In this document: positions 14,195 to 21,991 of the stretch, piece by piece
Layout: the number at the start of each line of letters is the position of its first letter
Numbering within the stretch: position 1 is the stretch's first letter
From: JAKFDK01 sp036676195
Lineage (GTDB): Bacteria; Bacillota; Sulfobacillia; Symbiobacteriales; ZC4RG38
Assembly (NCBI GenBank): GCA_036676195.1
Contig: JAKFDK010000012.1
Location: forward strand, 1-23,444
Reading direction: 5' to 3'
Length of the DNA stretch: 23,444 bases
The notes under the pieces: generated by a model
The model's input: the letters and a program-made list of their open reading frames with translations, nothing else
Database searches by the model: none
What the model was told of the DNA's origin: nothing
Program-made: the position numbers and the translations under genes

Positions 14195-14248
14195 AAGAGC
14201 GTATTTGAAGGACTATCAGACGAATTAGGCGGAAGGAGAAAGACGGAG

Positions 14249-14974
14249 ATGACGACTACCCTCGGCCGGGATACGGAACTGACATGGCTTGGCCACTCGA
14301 CCTTTCAAATTCGTACGCCTGGGGGCAAAACCCTCCTGGTGGACCCGTGGCTCAGCGGAAACCCAGCCTGCCCGCAGTCCTTCAAGGACCAGCCCCCGAA
14401 GGCCGATGCACTGCTGCTTACCCACGCGCACGGCGACCACATCAGTGATGCCGTGGAAATTGGCCGCCAGACCGGCACCAAGATCGTCAGTATCTTCGAG
14501 ATATACCTGTGGCTGGCTAACAAGAAGGGCGTCCCCGGCGCCATCGGCATGAATAAGGGCGGTACCATTGAGGTGGTGGATGGGGTCAAGGCCACCATGG
14601 TCCATGCCTTGCATTCCTGCGGCATTCAGGACGGGGACCAGGTGATTTACGGCGGCGAGGCCTGCGGCTGGGTGATCCGGATGGAGAACGGCTTTACCGT
14701 CTACCATGCCGGGGATACCATGATTTTCAGCGACATGCAACTGATCGCCGAGCTATGGCAGCCTGATCTGGCCCTGTTGCCCATCGGTGACTTCTACACG
14801 ATGGACCCGCGGCAGGCAGCCCGGGCGGCGCGCATGCTTGGGGTCAAGCACGTGATCCCCATGCACTGGGGCACCTTCGAGGCCCTACCCGGCAAGCCGG
14901 AACATCTGCGCCAGCACCTGCAGGGCACCGGCATTGAAGTGCTGGAGCTGCAGCCGGGCGGGTCGGTCCGGTAG
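14249..14974 (+). CDS. UPF0173-family MBL-fold metal-dependent hydrolase
   Basis: The 241-aa protein matches the UPF0173 (YtkL-like) branch of the metallo-beta-lactamase superfamily. It starts with the family pattern LTWLGHSTFQI and LLVDPWLSGNP, carries the zinc motif THAHGDH (His59, His61, Asp63, His64), VYHAGDT for the bridging Asp and ends with MHWGTF. The physiological substrate of the family is not established. ATG 14249 has AAGGAG ten bases upstream, giving the usual family length; the frame remains open to GTG 14171, which follows a stronger ribosome site, so a 26-residue longer form is possible. It is divergent from lipA and convergent with the dehydrogenase operon, from which it is separated by a long hairpin. 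Confidence 0.92.
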   Translation: MTTTLGRDTELTWLGHSTFQIRTPGGKTLLVDPWLSGNPACPQSFKDQPPKADALLLTHAHGDHISDAVEIGRQTGTKIVSIFEIYLWLANKKGVPGAIGMNKGGTIEVVDGVKATMVHALHSCGIQDGDQVIYGGEACGWVIRMENGFTVYHAGDTMIFSDMQLIAELWQPDLALLPIGDFYTMDPRQAARAARMLGVKHVIPMHWGTFEALPGKPEHLRQHLQGTGIEVLELQPGGSVR

Positions 14975-14992
14975 GCCCATTCGGCACGCACA

Positions 14993-15031
14993 GGCCCCGG
15001 TATGTCCCCCAGCGGGGGACATACCGGGGCC
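14993..15031. terminator. Long perfect hairpin between UPF0173 and E2 genes
   Basis: An 18-bp perfect stem (14993-15010 with 15014-15031) closes a 3-base loop between convergent genes. On the + strand CTTTCGGTT follows. It probably terminates both transcripts; the exact stem is unusually long for this window. Confidence 0.7.
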
Positions 15032-15042
15032 CTTTCGGTTAT

Positions 15043-16434
15043 TCAGAGCGTTTGTCCCGGAGCAAACGCTTCCAGGCGCCGTTTCACCGACTGCAGGAAC
15101 CGCCCGACCACCAGCCCGTCCAGGATGCGGTGATCAAGGCTGCAGCACAGATTGACCATGTGGCGGATGGCAATGGCATCGTTTTCGAGTACAACCGGCT
15201 CCTTGACCACCGCTTCCAGGCTGAGGATCGCCGCCTGGGGGTAGTTGATGATGGGCTGTGACAGCACCGACCCGAAGGAACCGGTATTGTTGACGGTAAA
15301 GGTGCCGCCCTGGATGTCATCGAGGGAAAGTCTGCCCGTCCGAGCCCGGCCGGCCACCTCGTGAACGGCGTGGGCCAGGCCGGTGATGGACAGCCGGTCC
15401 GCATTTCGGATTACCGGTACAGCCAGGGCGTCCGCCGTGGCCACCGCCACTGAGATGTTCAGATCCCGCCGGATCAGGATGTGGTCCCCGGCCCAGGTGG
15501 AATTCATGATCGGGTATTCCCGCAGGGATTCAGTGACGGCCCTGATCACGAACGGAAGATAACTCAGGCTGATGCCCTCGCGGGCTTTGAACTCAGCCTG
15601 CATCTGGTCCCTGAGCCGGGACAGGCCGGTGACATCGACCCGGACCATGGTCCAGGCATGGGGCTGTTCCCGCTTGGCCTGCAGCATCTTATCGGCAATG
15701 CGCCGGCGCACGGGCGTGAGCGGCACCACCTGGTCTGCTCCGGTAACGGCCGCCGGTGCGGCGGCAGGCATGGCGGCTGGGGGGTCGGGTGGTACCGGAA
15801 CCGCCACCCCAGCGGCAGCCTGCCCCGGTATGACCGTTCCCACCACTGCCGGTGCCGCCATCACCGGTGCGGCGGTGGAAGCCGCCGGTACCCCGGTGGT
15901 GGTGCCGCGCCGGGCGACAAAAGCTTCCACGTCTTTACGCGTGATCCGCCCACCCAGTCCGGTACCGGGGACCCGGTTCAGATCCACATTGTGTTCACGG
16001 GCCAGTTTCATGACGGCTGGGCTGAACCGCCCGCCCGGCAGGCCGCCCCCATCGGTGGCTGCATTAGCCCGAACAGCCGCCCAGGCAGGAGCTGCCGCCT
16101 CGGCGGCGATCGCGACACGGGCGGCCCCCCCGGCGGACTGGGCCGGGACCTCTGCAGCGACTGGGGCCGCAGTAGGGGCGGGTGCTGCCGAGGCGTCCGC
16201 CAGGTCCATGCGGGCGATCACGCTGCCGACTTGGATGCTCACGCCTTCCGGCACCTCCAGACCGACGATCACACCGTCGGCCGGTGCCGGGATTTCCGTA
16301 TTCACTTTATCGGTTACCACCTCGGCAATCGGGTCGTAGCGACGCACCCGGTCACCCGGCTTGACCAGCCATTTGGTAATTGTGCCCTCAGTGACGCTTT
16401 CGCCCAACTGGGGCAGGTTGATATCTGTCGCCAC
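15043..16434 (-). CDS. bfmBB: 2-oxoacid dehydrogenase E2 (lipoamide acyltransferase), branched-chain type
   Basis: The 463-aa protein is the core of a 2-oxoacid dehydrogenase complex and moves acyl groups from E1 to CoA. In order it shows one lipoyl domain (about 4-78) with lipoylated Lys43 in TDKVNTE, an Ala/Pro-rich linker, an E3/E1-binding domain (137-173), a second linker, and the catalytic domain (about 237-460) with HRILDG (His435, Asp439). The segment PHAWTMVRVDVTG resembles branched-chain E2 proteins. GTG 16434 is preferred to GTG 16455 because GGAGG lies 11 bases upstream of it. It is the last gene of the four-gene operon. Substrate choice (branched-chain acids versus pyruvate) is inferred only from resemblance. 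Confidence 0.92.
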   Translation of the reverse strand: MATDINLPQLGESVTEGTITKWLVKPGDRVRRYDPIAEVVTDKVNTEIPAPADGVIVGLEVPEGVSIQVGSVIARMDLADASAAPAPTAAPVAAEVPAQSAGGAARVAIAAEAAAPAWAAVRANAATDGGGLPGGRFSPAVMKLAREHNVDLNRVPGTGLGGRITRKDVEAFVARRGTTTGVPAASTAAPVMAAPAVVGTVIPGQAAAGVAVPVPPDPPAAMPAAAPAAVTGADQVVPLTPVRRRIADKMLQAKREQPHAWTMVRVDVTGLSRLRDQMQAEFKAREGISLSYLPFVIRAVTESLREYPIMNSTWAGDHILIRRDLNISVAVATADALAVPVIRNADRLSITGLAHAVHEVAGRARTGRLSLDDIQGGTFTVNNTGSFGSVLSQPIINYPQAAILSLEAVVKEPVVLENDAIAIRHMVNLCCSLDHRILDGLVVGRFLQSVKRRLEAFAPGQTL

Positions 16435-16469
16435 TGTGCTGGTAACCTCCCTCACCCGTCACTGCGCCC

Positions 16470-17453
16470 TCAGAACTGCGCCAGTTCCCGCATCTTGGCG
16501 GCAACCTTCTCCGGGCTGAGCATGTAGGCCTTTTCTAGCGGGCCGGCATAAGGCATCGCCGGCACTTCCGGTCCGGTCAGCCGCATCACCGGGGCGTCCA
16601 GGTCAAATAGCGCCTTTTCCGCAACCAGCGCCGATACCTCGGCCCCCAGACCCATGAAGCCGCTATCTTCATGGACAATCAGCACCTTACCGGTGGCTGC
16701 TACAGAGCCAAGAATGGTCTCCTCATCCAGGGGGCGGAGGGTACGCAGGTCCACCACCATGGCACTGATACCTTCCGTCTCGAGTTGCTGGGCCGCCTCC
16801 AGGCAGAAGTGCAGGGTCTTGCCGTATGAGAGCACAGTCAGGTCGGAACCCTGCCGCTTGATATCCGCCTTGCCGATCGGCAGGGTGTAGTCCTCACCCG
16901 GCACCTCCCCCTTGACGGCCCGGTATAAACCCTTATGTTCCAGGAACAGAACCGGGTCCTCATCGCGGATACTGGCCTTGAGCAACCCCTTGACGTCGTG
17001 AGGTGTGCTGGGGGCCACGATCTTCAGGCCCGGGGAATGGGCAAAGTGCGCCTCCACTGACTGCGAATGATACAACCCGCCGTGCACACCGCCACCGTAA
17101 GGTGTGCGAATCACCAGCGGGCAGAACCAGGACCCGTTGGAACGATAGCGCATCCGGGCCGCCTCGGAAATGATCTGGTTCATGGCCGGCCAGATGAAGT
17201 CGGCAAACTGGATCTCACATACTGGCCGCATGCCGTTCAGGCTAGCCCCGATGCCAACACCCACAATGGCAGACTCCGTGAGAGGCGTATCGATCACGCG
17301 CTCCTCGCCGAACTCGTCCATCAGCCCCTGGGTGGCGCGAAATACGCCTCCCCGCTTGCCCACATCCTCGCCCATGACAAAGACCCGCCCGTCCCGGCGC
17401 ATCTCATCCCGCAGGGTCTCACGGACCGCCTCAATATACTGCATCATCGGCAT
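16470..17453 (-). CDS. bfmBAB: 2-oxoacid dehydrogenase E1 subunit beta, branched-chain type
   Basis: The 327-aa protein is the beta chain of the thiamine-diphosphate E1 enzyme. It shows the transketolase-like pyrimidine domain with GEDVGKRGGVFRAT and the thiamine-activating Glu60 in DTPLTE, followed by the pattern GGVHGGLYHSQS-EAHFAH-PGLK-V-PSTP common to bacterial branched-chain and pyruvate E1-beta. The C-terminal transketolase domain includes VVDLRTLRPLDEETI. ATG 17453 has GGAGG 11 bases upstream, inside the end of the E1-alpha gene, from which it is six bases apart, so translation is probably coupled. Length is normal. Confidence 0.93.
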   Translation of the reverse strand: MPMMQYIEAVRETLRDEMRRDGRVFVMGEDVGKRGGVFRATQGLMDEFGEERVIDTPLTESAIVGVGIGASLNGMRPVCEIQFADFIWPAMNQIISEAARMRYRSNGSWFCPLVIRTPYGGGVHGGLYHSQSVEAHFAHSPGLKIVAPSTPHDVKGLLKASIRDEDPVLFLEHKGLYRAVKGEVPGEDYTLPIGKADIKRQGSDLTVLSYGKTLHFCLEAAQQLETEGISAMVVDLRTLRPLDEETILGSVAATGKVLIVHEDSGFMGLGAEVSALVAEKALFDLDAPVMRLTGPEVPAMPYAGPLEKAYMLSPEKVAAKMRELAQF

Positions 17454-17459
17454 GCCCGA

Positions 17460-18467
17460 CTAACCCTCCTTGTACACGTGGCGCAACAGGACGTCCACGC
17501 TGGGTAGTGGCTGCGCTTCTGCCCACTCATTGGCATCATCGATCTCCCGCCGGACCCGCTCCTCCAGGATTTCATTCCTGGCTTGGTCCAGCAGACCCAC
17601 GCTCACCAGGTACTGGTTCATCACGACAATGCAGTCACGTTGCCGGGTCCGCTCCAGGTCCTCCCGGCTCCGATAGGTCTTGTCATCGTCGTCGGAGGAA
17701 TGGGGCGTCAGCCGGACACTCTTGGATTCGATCAGGGTACTGCCTTCGCCCCGCCGGGCCCGCGCCACGGCGTCACGAAAGGCGGCGTAAACCTCCAGCA
17801 CGTCCAGACCATTGGCAATGACACCAGGCATGCCGTACCCGGCGGCACGGTCAGCCACGTTGGCGCAAGCCAGTTGCTTCTCCAGGGGCACGGAGATGGC
17901 GTATTCGTTGTTCTGAACATGGAAGATGCAGGCCAGCCTGTGCACACCGGCAAAGTTGAGCCCCTCGTGGAAGTCGCCCTGGTTGGACGAGCCCTCCCCA
18001 AACGAGGTGACCGCCACCGTGTCTTCCCGGCGCATTTTCGCCGCCAGCGCAATTCCCACCGCGTGCTGCAACTGGGTGGTGACCGGGGAAGACTGGCTGA
18101 CGATGTTGTGCTGGCGGTGCCCCCAGTGGTGGGCCATCTGGCGCCCGCCGGAGGACGGATCGGCCGCCCGGGCAAAGGCGCCCAGCATGATGTCCCGCGG
18201 CGTCATGCCAAAAACCAGTACCTTACCTAAATCCCGATAATAAGGGAGCAGCCAATCCTTCCCCCGCTGCATGGCATAAGCAGCGCCGACCTGGGCCGCT
18301 TCCTGCCCCTGCGCACTGATGACGAATGGGATCTTGCCGCCGCGCTGCAGCAACCACAGACGTTCGTCGAGCCGCCGGGTCAGGAGCATGTAGTAGTACA
18401 GGTCCAGTGCCTGTTCATCGGTCAAGCCCAGTGCGCCATGCCGACTCTGCATTTTGCTGATCGCCAC
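17460..18467 (-). CDS. bfmBAA: 2-oxoacid dehydrogenase E1 subunit alpha, branched-chain type
   Basis: The 335-aa protein is the alpha chain of E1, which decarboxylates the 2-oxoacid. The thiamine diphosphate motif runs from GEGSSNQGDFHEGLNF (157-172) to NNEYA (186-190). The stretch GGRQMAHHWGHRQHNI (107-122) and the acidic HSSDDDDKTYR loop are of the branched-chain E1-alpha kind rather than the pyruvate kind. GTG 18467 is chosen, with GGAGG 11 bases upstream; ATG 18452 is in frame but lacks a well-spaced site. It lies 24 bases after the E3 gene and six before E1-beta, all in one operon. No phosphorylation regulation is expected in bacteria. Confidence 0.93.
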   Translation of the reverse strand: MAISKMQSRHGALGLTDEQALDLYYYMLLTRRLDERLWLLQRGGKIPFVISAQGQEAAQVGAAYAMQRGKDWLLPYYRDLGKVLVFGMTPRDIMLGAFARAADPSSGGRQMAHHWGHRQHNIVSQSSPVTTQLQHAVGIALAAKMRREDTVAVTSFGEGSSNQGDFHEGLNFAGVHRLACIFHVQNNEYAISVPLEKQLACANVADRAAGYGMPGVIANGLDVLEVYAAFRDAVARARRGEGSTLIESKSVRLTPHSSDDDDKTYRSREDLERTRQRDCIVVMNQYLVSVGLLDQARNEILEERVRREIDDANEWAEAQPLPSVDVLLRHVYKEG

Positions 18468-18491
18468 GCGCCAATCTACCTCCCTTGGAAT

Positions 18492-19904
18492 CTAGCTGTG
18501 CAGGGCCCGTCCTTCTACGGCCAGGGCCGCCTCCCCGAAGATTTCGGACAAAGTCGGGTGCGGATGTACGGCAATGGTGATTTCCCAGGCCGTGGCGTTA
18601 AGTAGCCTGGCCAGTCCGGCCTCGCTGATCAGCTCGGTAACGTGTGGACCCACGAGATGCGCACCCAACAGTTCGCCAGACTGGGCATCGGTCACCAGCT
18701 TGGCAAAACCGTCGATTTCACCGAACACCTGTGCTTTGCCGATGCTCCGAAACGGGAATTTACCCACCTTTACCTCCCGGCCGCTGCGGTGGGCTTCCTC
18801 TTCGGTCAGGCCCACGGAGGCCACTTCAGGGCGAGTGTAAACGCATCTGGGCACCCGTGCACGGTCCAGCGGGTAGGGCTGGTGTCCGGCGATATGCTCG
18901 ACGGCAATCAGCCCCTGGTGAGCCGCCACATGAGCCAGGCCGCCGCCCACGACATCGCCGATGGCATAAATGCCGGGTTGGCCGGTCCGCTGAAATTCAT
19001 CGACCTGGATGCGGCCCTGTTCCACGCGAATCCGTTCAAAACTCTCCAGGCCGATGCCATGGATGTTGCACTCGCGCCCGGCCGAGACCAGCAGGGCGTC
19101 CGCCGTTACTATCTCCCGCTGACCGTCCAGTTCATAACTGATGCTGACCTCGCCATCAGCCGTAGTGACGGAGTCAGTCAGAACCTTTACGCCGGTGATG
19201 ATTTGCACTCGGCGCCGTTTGAACAACTTGGCGATCTCATCCGCAATCTCAGGTTCCTCTCCGGTCAGGATCCGGGGCAACGCCTCGAGCACGGTCACCT
19301 GCACGCCAAAGTCACTATATAGACTGGCCCACTCCATCCCAATGGCACCACCGCCCAGAATCACCATTCGGCCCGGCAGGGCCTCATGGGCCAGAATCTC
19401 GTCAGAGGTAAAAGTATGCCGACCATCAATGGGAATTCCCAGGGTGCGGGGACAGCTGCCGGTGGCGACGATGATAGCCTGCGCCTCCACCTTTTCTGTC
19501 TCGCCGTCCTCAAGGCTGACGGATACCCAGCCACTAGGGGCAAAGATGGAGGGCGCCATCAGGGTGCCCGTTCCGTGCAGCACCGTCACGCCAGCCCGTT
19601 TCAGCAGGCCCTGAACACCCTTATGCAGGTTGCCCACGATTTTATCCTTGCGGGCGACCACGCCCGGAAAGTGCACCCCCACCTCCGTCGCCTTCAGTCC
19701 GAAGGATTCCGCCTGCTGCATTTCATGGTAGACCTCCGCACTGCGCAGGAAGGACTTGCTGGGAATGCAGCCACGATGCAGGCAAGTGCCCCCGAGCTTG
19801 TTCTTCTCCGCTACGCCGACCTTCATTCCCAGTTGTGCGGCGCGCAGTGCCGCGACATAGCCGCCGGTGCCACCGCCCAGGATCAGCAAGTCAAATTCGG
19901 CCAT
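18492..19904 (-). CDS. lpdA: Dihydrolipoyl dehydrogenase (E3)
   Basis: The 470-aa flavoprotein reoxidises the lipoyl group of E2 with NAD+. Seen are the FAD motif GGGTGGYVAA (10-19), the redox disulfide CLHRGC (Cys41, Cys46), the NAD-binding strand ILGGGAIGMEWAS, and the C-terminal active-site motif HPHPTLSE (His449, Glu454) that is completed by the partner subunit. Length is normal. It is the first gene of the E3, E1-alpha, E1-beta, E2 order, an arrangement seen in several Firmicutes branched-chain clusters. A gap of 168 bases separates it from the upstream BTAD regulator on the same strand; a weak candidate promoter lies in that gap at 20028-20055. Confidence 0.96.
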   Translation of the reverse strand: MAEFDLLILGGGTGGYVAALRAAQLGMKVGVAEKNKLGGTCLHRGCIPSKSFLRSAEVYHEMQQAESFGLKATEVGVHFPGVVARKDKIVGNLHKGVQGLLKRAGVTVLHGTGTLMAPSIFAPSGWVSVSLEDGETEKVEAQAIIVATGSCPRTLGIPIDGRHTFTSDEILAHEALPGRMVILGGGAIGMEWASLYSDFGVQVTVLEALPRILTGEEPEIADEIAKLFKRRRVQIITGVKVLTDSVTTADGEVSISYELDGQREIVTADALLVSAGRECNIHGIGLESFERIRVEQGRIQVDEFQRTGQPGIYAIGDVVGGGLAHVAAHQGLIAVEHIAGHQPYPLDRARVPRCVYTRPEVASVGLTEEEAHRSGREVKVGKFPFRSIGKAQVFGEIDGFAKLVTDAQSGELLGAHLVGPHVTELISEAGLARLLNATAWEITIAVHPHPTLSEIFGEAALAVEGRALHS

Positions 19905-20027
19905 GCGTTTTGCCCTGCTCCCTTCGACCCCGCGTCTCTCTTAGTCTTTGCAATAAATGTGCCAAACGCGCCAACGCCCCACAGCCCAAATTGAGCCGGG
20001 GTTCCCTGCAATCCATGACACGGGTGC

Positions 20028-20055
20028 GCTATAATTTGCAGGCCACTATCTGCAA
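20028..20055 (-). promoter_or_regulatory. Candidate promoter upstream of the E3-E1-E2 operon
   Basis: On the - strand TTGCAG (20050-20055) and TATAGC (20028-20033) are 16 bases apart, predicting a start about 117 bases before the lpdA ATG. The match is modest. A TATAAT on the + strand (20030-20035) overlaps it. Confidence 0.3.
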
Positions 20056-20072
20056 CTAACGGACGCCGGTGA

Positions 20073-20660
20073 TCAGAAACCGGGTGCCATCGCCCGGGCC
20101 TTGGCCTGAAAGCCATCAGCGTAACCGGTATTGCCGAACATCCGCCAGCACCGCGCCATAGCCGACAGAATTTCTACGTATTCCGCCCGAACTTCCCGAC
20201 GGACGGCCAGCACCCACCCTGCATTCCCTTCCTCCTCTAGTAAGTCCCCCAGAAAGAGACACTCCGCCTCCTGATATGCGGCCAGGGCACCGGGCACATC
20301 TCCGCCCGTCTCCCGTTCGGTGCCGATCCGGGTCCATGCACGCATGGCCTTCAGGTCAACCCAGGCGTCAGCCGGCAGGTGCAGAGCAAATTGCCCGCCG
20401 GCATGACTGATCTGTACCTCGCCGCACTGAACCGCCAGGGACTGGCAGAGCCTTGCTGCAATGCTGTGCACCAGTTCGACGCTATAGGCCGGGCCGGCCC
20501 GCGGCGAACCCAGCCACCGCACCAGGTCCGTCGTCCGGGCGCCGGGGAGGGTCAGTAGGATCTTGAATAGGGTTCGGGCCGGTCCACACGGCAGATCGAT
20601 GGACCGCGCGTCCGCCAGTGCGCTGAAGCGGCCAAGCAGAAAGAAACGGCAGTCAGCCAA
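20073..20660 (-). CDS. Short BTAD (SARP/AfsR-type) regulator-like protein
   Basis: The 195-aa protein has the layout of SARP-type proteins: an OmpR-like winged-helix region (about 1-98) starting FFLLGRFSALADARSIDLP and a BTAD/TPR region (about 98-195) with DLKAMRAW, GDVPGALAAYQEAECLFLGDLLEE and VRAEYVEILSAMARC. Full BTAD domains run longer (about 145 residues), so this one stops after the second or third helical pair. TTG 20660 is the start, with GGAGG seven bases upstream. The winged-helix recognition helix is poorly conserved, so DNA binding is not certain. It sits divergent from gap and in line with the dehydrogenase operon, which makes it a candidate regulator of either. Family call good, role inferred. 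Confidence 0.75.
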   Translation of the reverse strand: MADCRFFLLGRFSALADARSIDLPCGPARTLFKILLTLPGARTTDLVRWLGSPRAGPAYSVELVHSIAARLCQSLAVQCGEVQISHAGGQFALHLPADAWVDLKAMRAWTRIGTERETGGDVPGALAAYQEAECLFLGDLLEEEGNAGWVLAVRREVRAEYVEILSAMARCWRMFGNTGYADGFQAKARAMAPGF

Positions 20661-20903
20661 GTCCCCACCTCCGGGGGCACCTTTGCATGTATATTTCCGG
20701 AGAAGCCGACAAATCCCTGCCTGTTCCTTCTATCTTATCGAACCATTCCCTCAAGTTGCTCAACGCCGACGGTTGACTGTCAGACAATGTTGCAATTGGT
20801 TTCCTTTATACGAACTCAAGATAACATCGATTAGGACGATGCCGCCACTCTATGGTATGGTTAGATTAAGCGACAAACAACGTCTGCGGGAGGTCTGACC
20901 GCG

Positions 20904-21935
20904 GTGAAGCTGCGCATTGCCATTAACGGCTTCGGGCGCATCGGCCGGATGGTATGCCGCCGGGCAATCGAAGATCCGCATCTCGAACTGGTGGCTATTA
21001 ACGCCTCCTATGACAGCAAGACCTTGGCTCACCTCCTCAAGTATGACACGGTCCACGGCCGGTTCGACCTGCCGGTTGAGGCCCTCCCGAATGGGTTGCG
21101 GATTGGCGACCAGGTGGTCCAACTGGTCAGTGACCGGGTCCCGGCCAATCTCCCCTGGGGCCGGCTTGGAATTGATGCCGTGGTGGAAGCCACCGGCAAG
21201 TTCCGGGGCGGCGAAGGGGTCCGGGGACATCTCCAGGCCGGCGCCCGCAAGGTCATCATCACCGCCCCGGCCAAGGGCGATGTCGATGCCACCCTGGTCT
21301 ACGGTGTAAACCATGAACTGTATGACCCGAACGCCCATCACATCATCAGCGCCGCTTCCTGTACCACTACCTGCCTGGCTCCGGTGGCGAAGGTCCTGCA
21401 CCGGGAGTTCGGGCTTATCAGCGGTCTGATGACCACGATCCATTCCTATACCAGTGATCAGAACCTTCTGGATAATCCGCATAAGGATTTGCGGCGGGCC
21501 CGCGCTGCCGCGATGAGCATTGTGCCCACCAGCACGGGAGCGGCCAAGGCGGTTGGCCTGGTGCTGCCGGAACTGAAGGGAAAGCTGAATGGCTTTGCCC
21601 TGCGTGTGCCGACACCGGATGTTTCTGTGGTTGACCTGACCGCCCGGTTCGATGAACCGGTGACGGCTGAAATCATAAATGCCACACTGCGGGCCGCTGC
21701 GGACGAGGATATGCGGGGAATTATCGAATTTGGCGAGGAACCCCTGGTTTCCGGTGATTATGTTGGCAACAGTGCATCAGCGATCGTGGATGGTCTGATC
21801 ACGGTCGTGGGACCGGACAATCTGGCCAAAATTGTGGTCTGGTATGACAATGAATGGGGTTATTCCTGCCGGGTGGTAGACCTGGTGACGTATATGGCTC
21901 GGGTAGGGGCAGCCGCCCCGGCTGTAGCCGGCTGA
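20904..21935 (+). CDS. gap: Glyceraldehyde-3-phosphate dehydrogenase, GapB-like
   Basis: The 343-aa protein is a type I phosphorylating GAPDH. The Rossmann motif INGFGRIGR lies at 7-15, the catalytic Cys153 in ASCTT, and His180 in TTIHSYTSDQ. After the second strand it reads INASYDSKTLAHLLKYDTVHG, where NAD-specific GapA has Asp (IND). The INAS form is like Bacillus GapB, which prefers NADP and works in gluconeogenesis; that assignment is inference. The catalytic loop is unusual: two usually conserved asparagines are Ala150 and Thr156. GTG 20904 has GGAGG ten bases upstream. It is alone, without pgk or tpiA, and ends at a strong terminator. A divergent BTAD regulator lies 243 bases upstream. 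Confidence 0.95.
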   Translation: MKLRIAINGFGRIGRMVCRRAIEDPHLELVAINASYDSKTLAHLLKYDTVHGRFDLPVEALPNGLRIGDQVVQLVSDRVPANLPWGRLGIDAVVEATGKFRGGEGVRGHLQAGARKVIITAPAKGDVDATLVYGVNHELYDPNAHHIISAASCTTTCLAPVAKVLHREFGLISGLMTTIHSYTSDQNLLDNPHKDLRRARAAAMSIVPTSTGAAKAVGLVLPELKGKLNGFALRVPTPDVSVVDLTARFDEPVTAEIINATLRAAADEDMRGIIEFGEEPLVSGDYVGNSASAIVDGLITVVGPDNLAKIVVWYDNEWGYSCRVVDLVTYMARVGAAAPAVAG

Positions 21936-21947
21936 TCGTAAGCGCGG

Positions 21948-21979
21948 CAAAGCGCACCTGCGTTGGCAGGTGCGCTTTG
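21948..21979 (+). terminator. Terminator of gap
   Basis: A 13-bp perfect stem (21948-21960 with 21967-21979) and 6-base loop follow the gap stop by 12 bases. The stem ends in CTTTG, with TGTCATT after, so it also can serve the convergent hydroxyacid dehydrogenase gene. Confidence 0.75.
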
Positions 21980-21991
21980 TGTCATTGCCGG

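Noticed and set aside
15481..16527. Long + strand open frame opposite the E2 gene
   Set aside because: It is the complement of the Ala/Pro-rich E2 coding sequence, with His/Gly/Arg-rich translation and no family features.
20030..20035. TATAAT on the + strand as a promoter for an antisense RNA to the BTAD gene
   Set aside because: No acceptable -35 at 16-19 bases and no extended -10 TG in the right place; in a GC-rich genome it is notable but not enough.
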